Source: Lentisphaeria bacterium (GTDB taxonomy: Bacteria > Verrucomicrobiota > Lentisphaeria > Oligosphaerales > Oligosphaeraceae). Taken from it: 9,267 nucleotides of DNA. Shown one piece after another: positions 5,324 to 9,267 of this stretch (positions are counted from its first letter, which is position 1; every line of letters begins with the position of its first letter). Below the pieces are notes generated by a model, which made no database searches, was not told the DNA's origin, and saw nothing but the letters and a program-made list of their open reading frames with translations. Both the position numbers and the translations under genes were made by a program. The stretch covers positions 1 to 9,267 of the forward strand of contig JAKSPA010000051.1 of assembly GCA_024405235.1 (NCBI GenBank), written 5' to 3'.

Positions 5324-7717
5324 TCATTCCAGAGAATAAATGACAGAAACCTTTGCATCGGTCACAGGCTCGTTCAATGCAATTGCAATGCGAGTGGCCT
5401 TGGGACGCCCTGGATTCTCGATTTCGTTTTGCGACACGCTCCAATCAGCGCCTTCGACGGCGATGCGCACTGAAAGCATGGAATCATCCTGCTGCAAAGT
5501 AAACGACACCTTCGCAAGATTCTGTATGAACTCAGGGCGCGTGATTATCGCGTCCTCGAATTTTTGCGGGGAGGAGAAAGAGACATCGTCCGTGACGGTG
5601 ACGATCTTTCGGACTCTGTCGAAGACGAACCGCCGCGTCAGCGCGACAAGTTCAGGCACCGCGTAGCATGACGACATGTCTATGGTCCAGATGGTCGATG
5701 CATCGTCCGAATGGAATTCAGTCACCACTCCGCGCGCCTTGGCGCCAGTTTTCTGCAAGTTTTCCGCGACAAGCGGCACGTCATGACCGAATGAATTCAG
5801 GACTTGGCTAACGTAGCGTTCGCTGCTGAACGTTCGTCTCGTATAGATTTCGTTGCCTGGATCAATGACAAGCGAACGATTGTCGAGTGCGATGATATAG
5901 GAACCGACATCGTTGTGATTGTGCATCTCGGCGTTGTTTCCGCCTTTGATGGAAGCGGAAAGGCGTCCATGTCCATCGGTTTCCGTGCGGCAGATAAGCA
6001 CTCCAGCCGCATCGAAATAGGTGCATGGCTCCCAGAAGGCTTCATCAGGCGCCTTTTGCGCCGAAGCCGCAATCGCCTCATCGTCTCCTGTGAACGCGTG
6101 GCAGGCAATTTCGATGATATTATGATATGGATATGTTCTATTCTTCACGCGTTTCAGCAGCGTTTCAGGATAATTGCGCTGAATAAGCACCTGTGGTGAA
6201 TAATCGGGCTGCGCGGTTCCGCAATCGGCGTATGCGGGAATCACGTTTTCGTCCATCATTATCTTTCTCGCGTATGCGCAGACTTCATGCAGCACGGGAT
6301 GCTGTGCGAGATAATTGAGTCTGCCGGCGGTTGCCGTCATCACATACTCATGCATCATCATGAAGAAACCGAAGCCATAGCCCCAATATCCGACGCCTTC
6401 GCTGCAATAGCCGTCAGGCGTGAAGCCAGACGCAAAGCACTTGTTCGAATACTCGGCGGCTGCAAGAATTTCCGCGCGTTCGTGTCGAGTTGGCAGAAGG
6501 CACAATGCGCAAATGACCATATTTCGCGTGCAGACGGCGTTCCAATTGTTGTTGCCGACCATCCAGTGCGTGCCGGACGGCGCTTCGCCAGTGCGTATGA
6601 CAACGCGATATGGCTCCAAGGCACGGCGCAGGATCTCGCATCTTATCCGCTCGCGCATTTCAGGCGAGAGCCTGTCGGCAAGGAAGTGCCGTGCCTGAGC
6701 AAGCTCTGCGGCCCTGCTGCTGCAGCCTAGATCCGCATACAAATCCTTCCCGTTGAAATTCAGCAGAGCGGAATCATGCGCAGGAAGCACCCAACTGCGT
6801 TCTGAGAGAATGGAATCGAGAAGCGCGTTTATCTTCGGCAGATATTCGCCGTTGTCAGTCAGGCATTCGGCAAGAACCAAAATGTTGAACATTTCCAATT
6901 TGCGGAAATAGCGTCCCTCGAAATTCGAGCGGTTGCCGTTCTTCTGAAACTCCAAATAGAGTTCGTCAGTGGTTTCCGGAATGGCGTCTTCCTTGTATTT
7001 CGCAGCGTATCCCAAAACGGCATTGCGCGTTCCAGAGGGCAGTTTCGCCCATGCCGCACGATCGTGAATCGTCGGTCCGACTCCCTGCGCCTCCTCGGGA
7101 AGCATCTCCGCGATCTTTGCGATGCGCGTTTCATCGATCGGTGGGAAGATGATCGGTCTGACATGTGTGCTTTCAGCCACCTTCGCCTCCTCCGCCGTCA
7201 ATTCATATAGTTCGAATGAATCCACATCACCGCACCCCCTGTAGCCATCAAAGGAGTGAATCCAAACGCGTATTTTCTCCGTTCCAGCGGGCGCCTCACC
7301 GCAAAGCGTGTATTGCCGCCATTCACTGGCATTGAGAATGCGGATATATGTTTCACGTATTTTGACGCCATTATTCAACAACCTGTCATTAGCATCGCTG
7401 AATCGCAGATACACTCCCAAATTGGCATTGCCGCCATTGAGCGCCCGCGCCCAGAATTTCAGCATGTATGTCTTATGCGGATGCGCCGGCAACGGATCGC
7501 TGCCAAAAGACGATCCGTCATTGGTCATCTCGTCCGTAACGCGCAAACCGAAGCCACCATCGTGAGCAGCCATCCCGCACACGACCGACATGTCATTGGA
7601 ATTGCGCCAGTGCTCTTCTCCGTTTTCGAATCCTGAATTCGGAATTTCAAGACGGCTCGCGGCGCAAAAAGAAATTCCAACGAAAACCGACAGCGTCAGA
7701 AGTATCTGCTTCATCAT
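5324..7717 (-). CDS. Exported heparinase II/III-family polysaccharide lyase-like protein
   Basis: A 797-residue protein. Residues 1-20 form a signal peptide (MMKQILLTLS to FCAA) without a lipobox. Residues about 21-172 look like a carbohydrate-binding jelly roll (NSGFENGEEHWRN near the start, W at 133 and 152). Residues about 195-545 fit the (alpha/alpha) toroid and about 560-797 the C-terminal beta-sandwich of the heparinase II/III fold. Motifs: THWMVGNNNWNAV (383-395, His384 and Asn389-391), GYCSEGVGYWGYGFG (436-450, candidate Tyr444), the hallmark HNHNDVGSY (599-607) and NSFGHD (641-646). Lyases of this fold cleave uronate-containing glycans by beta-elimination with Tyr/His; applying that here is inference and the substrate is unknown. 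The gene follows the MFS gene by 29 bp. The start has two adjacent ATGs (7717 and 7714) and no clear Shine-Dalgarno. Two TGA stops lie in tandem (5326-5321). Confidence 0.88.
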   Translation of the reverse strand: MMKQILLTLSVFVGISFCAASRLEIPNSGFENGEEHWRNSNDMSVVCGMAAHDGGFGLRVTDEMTNDGSSFGSDPLPAHPHKTYMLKFWARALNGGNANLGVYLRFSDANDRLLNNGVKIRETYIRILNASEWRQYTLCGEAPAGTEKIRVWIHSFDGYRGCGDVDSFELYELTAEEAKVAESTHVRPIIFPPIDETRIAKIAEMLPEEAQGVGPTIHDRAAWAKLPSGTRNAVLGYAAKYKEDAIPETTDELYLEFQKNGNRSNFEGRYFRKLEMFNILVLAECLTDNGEYLPKINALLDSILSERSWVLPAHDSALLNFNGKDLYADLGCSSRAAELAQARHFLADRLSPEMRERIRCEILRRALEPYRVVIRTGEAPSGTHWMVGNNNWNAVCTRNMVICALCLLPTRHERAEILAAAEYSNKCFASGFTPDGYCSEGVGYWGYGFGFFMMMHEYVMTATAGRLNYLAQHPVLHEVCAYARKIMMDENVIPAYADCGTAQPDYSPQVLIQRNYPETLLKRVKNRTYPYHNIIEIACHAFTGDDEAIAASAQKAPDEAFWEPCTYFDAAGVLICRTETDGHGRLSASIKGGNNAEMHNHNDVGSYIIALDNRSLVIDPGNEIYTRRTFSSERYVSQVLNSFGHDVPLVAENLQKTGAKARGVVTEFHSDDASTIWTIDMSSCYAVPELVALTRRFVFDRVRKIVTVTDDVSFSSPQKFEDAIITRPEFIQNLAKVSFTLQQDDSMLSVRIAVEGADWSVSQNEIENPGRPKATRIAIALNEPVTDAKVSVIYSLE

Positions 7718-7746
7718 TTGTCACATGAATGCGATTGTCTTTTGCA

Positions 7747-8946
7747 CTATTTGTTTTTAGGAAGAGTATATGCGAAGATCGAATTGAAGACCGCCATCAC
7801 TGCGGAAAAGCAGAAAAGCGTTCCGACACCGTAATGAGCCCAGACGATTCCGCCAAGCGGTCCGACAATCACCGAAATCAAGTGGTTGATCGAGATTCCT
7901 GTGGACATGCTGGACGTCAGTTCGTCCTGCGTATCGGCAAGCGTCTTCAGATAGATATTCGTCGCAAGCGAAGTCGTGCTGATGATAGCGTCGAGCAGAT
8001 AATTGACGCAGACGACGCAAAGCGCGATCTTCATTGAGAACAACTTGTCCGCGAAGCCATATAGGAGGCAGACGAAGAAAAGAATCACCGTATCCCATAT
8101 CATCACGTTGCGGTAGCCGACCTTGTCGGTTATCTTTCCGACAACTGGCGCCGCGAAAATGTTCACCGCGGCGCAGATTCCCAGAAGCAATGCCATCTGC
8201 GCTGTGGAAAAGCCGTATACCTTTATCAGCACATACGGAGCAAAAGTCATGAAGAACTGTTTTCGCGCTCCATAGAAGAGCTCCAGCGCATAAAATTTGC
8301 GGAATTTCCAGTTGAAATACAATTTCGGCCGCTTCGCCTTGACGTCAGGAGCGTTCTTCGTGAAAGTGCTTATGGCGCTGACAATCATGAGAACCGCCAC
8401 CAGTCCCCACACGACATTGAAAAGGACGCGTCCAGACAAGTCGCCGAAGCGCGAGCCTGCGAAGAAGATCACTGCGACGATCAGCGAACCCGCCACGCTG
8501 CCAAAATTCATCGTGCTTGTCAGCAGGCCCAAAGACTGTCCTGCATGCTCTGGTTTCGCGACCTGCATGGCTATCGCCTGACGCACTGGCATGATGAGAT
8601 GCTCGCCGAGACTCCACATCATGATCGCGCCCGTGACATATATCTGATTGCCCTTGCACAGCAACATGGCGGAACCGACCATCGACAGCATGGTGCCTAT
8701 TCGCAGAATCCGCCAATCAGTCACGCGATGCAGAATGGCGAACAGCACCACAAGCAGCAGTCCAGGCATCTCTCTGAACAGCTCCAGCCAGCCGCGGCCG
8801 ACGCTGTCCATGAAGCATATCTCAGAAAGGAAATTGTTCAGAGCGGCCGCAAAGCAGCCCGTTCCGACTCCCCACACAAGAATGCTGAGAAAGAAAGCGC
8901 CCGCTCCTGAATCACGTCTGAAAATATCTGCGCCCTTCAATTTCAT
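7747..8946 (-). CDS. MFS transporter, probably for sugars or oligosaccharides
   Basis: A 399-residue major facilitator superfamily permease with about 12 hydrophobic segments in two halves, separated by a basic cytoplasmic loop near residues 196-218. The loop between helices 8 and 9 has a clear motif-A-like GKITDKVGYRN (270-280); the loop between helices 2 and 3 has a degenerate version (HRVTDWRILRIG, 73-84). The chosen start is ATG at 8946-8944 (MKLKGADIF): AGGAG lies 5 nt before it and the upstream gene stops 2 nt before it (TGACGATG), a typical coupled junction. The in-frame ATG at 8967 would add seven residues but lacks such a signal. Standing before an exported lyase-like gene, import of its products is the natural guess; sequence alone does not show the substrate. 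Transport is presumably secondary (ion-coupled or facilitated). Confidence 0.88.
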   Translation of the reverse strand: MKLKGADIFRRDSGAGAFFLSILVWGVGTGCFAAALNNFLSEICFMDSVGRGWLELFREMPGLLLVVLFAILHRVTDWRILRIGTMLSMVGSAMLLCKGNQIYVTGAIMMWSLGEHLIMPVRQAIAMQVAKPEHAGQSLGLLTSTMNFGSVAGSLIVAVIFFAGSRFGDLSGRVLFNVVWGLVAVLMIVSAISTFTKNAPDVKAKRPKLYFNWKFRKFYALELFYGARKQFFMTFAPYVLIKVYGFSTAQMALLLGICAAVNIFAAPVVGKITDKVGYRNVMIWDTVILFFVCLLYGFADKLFSMKIALCVVCVNYLLDAIISTTSLATNIYLKTLADTQDELTSSMSTGISINHLISVIVGPLGGIVWAHYGVGTLFCFSAVMAVFNSIFAYTLPKNK

Positions 8947-8948
8947 CG

Positions 8949-9267
8949 TCACTCCTCTTCTGTCCATTCACCGTGGCATTTCGACAGAAACTCTTCCGGA
9001 ACGGTCCATTCGTACGGAAAGGCCGCGCATTGATGCGGCTTTACAGGATTGATGCTGCAGAGGTTGTCCTCTGTCAGAAAAATGCATGCGCCATCCGCCT
9101 TTTCGGCGAATATCAAACCGCGTCTGTCGTGCGCCAGACGCGTGTATCTTTGTATGAATTCCTCTTCGGAAATGCCAAGAAAATCGGCAATTGCCGCGCC
9201 CTCTTCAGGCTTGTAGCGAACCACGCCCTCCCAACGGCAGCAGCTTCCGCAGCATTTGCAATGGAAT
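8949..9267 (-). CDS. CxxCxxCC-type (YkgJ/UPF0153-like) metal-binding protein, partial at the right edge
   Basis: The reading frame is open to the window edge; 105 residues are visible and the true start lies beyond 9267. The first visible residues are FHCKCCGSCC, the Cys cluster (CxxCGxCC) that defines the YkgJ-type zinc/iron-chelating family. A second cluster follows as ACIFLTEDNLCSINPVKPHQCAAFPYEW, with the usual P-x-x-C-x-x-(F/Y)P spacing. A GTG at 9224-9222 could be taken as a start but would remove the first cluster, so it is rejected. The biochemical role of the family is poorly known; an Fe or Zn site is inferred from the Cys pattern. The stop (8951-8949) is 2 bp before the MFS start, so the two are almost certainly cotranscribed. 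Confidence 0.85.
   Translation of the reverse strand, partial: FHCKCCGSCCRWEGVVRYKPEEGAAIADFLGISEEEFIQRYTRLAHDRRGLIFAEKADGACIFLTEDNLCSINPVKPHQCAAFPYEWTVPEEFLSKCHGEWTEEE
8952..8956 (-). promoter_or_regulatory. Ribosome binding site AGGAG deciding the MFS start
   Basis: On the minus strand AGGAG lies within the final Glu codons of the upstream gene, 5 nt before ATG 8946. The TGA stop sits between it and the ATG. This favours the start at 8946 over 8967 and suggests translational coupling. Confidence 0.85.

Noticed and set aside
8947..8967. MFS start at ATG 8967
   Set aside because: It overlaps the upstream gene by 19 bp and lacks a suitable signal, while ATG 8946 has AGGAG at 5 nt and follows the upstream stop.
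8949..9224. A complete 91-residue protein starting at GTG 9224
   Set aside because: The same frame stays open to the window edge and upstream encodes FHCKCCGSCC, the defining Cys cluster of the family, so the gene is partial and starts outside.

Overview
The window looks like chromosomal DNA from a carbohydrate-degrading bacterium of the PVC group, most like Lentisphaerota/Victivallales. This is an inference from gene content: large exported glycan-active enzymes beside Gfo/Idh/MocA and SDR oxidoreductases, no SusC/SusD pair, moderate GC in the genes, and short intergenic regions holding heptameric AT-rich repeats. No rRNA, tRNA, CRISPR array, transposase or phage gene is visible.

Layout from right to left. 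At 9267-5324 a minus-strand run encodes the C-terminal part of a CxxCxxCC (YkgJ-type) metal-binding protein that runs off the right edge. It is followed after 2 bp by an MFS transporter and after 29 bp by an exported heparinase II/III-family protein. A plus-strand Gfo/Idh/MocA oxidoreductase (4173-5267) converges on the lyase gene. It diverges from a minus-strand SDR (3978-3211) across a 194-bp region with three short perfect palindromes. The SDR is followed after 194 bp by a large exported GH42-like glycoside hydrolase (3016-227). The left end (1-224) is non-coding: two copies of a GC-rich 57-bp-period repeat, then an AT-rich heptamer hairpin.

How the genes may work together (inference): the exported lyase and glycosidase would cut a polysaccharide, probably one containing uronic acid. 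The MFS permease would import small products, and the two NAD(P)-dependent enzymes would oxidise or reduce the sugars. No regulator, kinase, aldolase or sulfatase lies inside the window, so the substrate cannot be named.

The least ordinary feature is a heptanucleotide repeat family. One element at 5154-5311 has arms forming a 37-bp perfect inverted repeat around four copies of a second heptamer. A smaller relative lies at 156-224. Both sit directly at gene 3' ends, at the ends of apparent transcription units. The larger one runs into the Gfo/Idh/MocA reading frame and supplies its last 37 codons. No complete new defence or mobile system was found.
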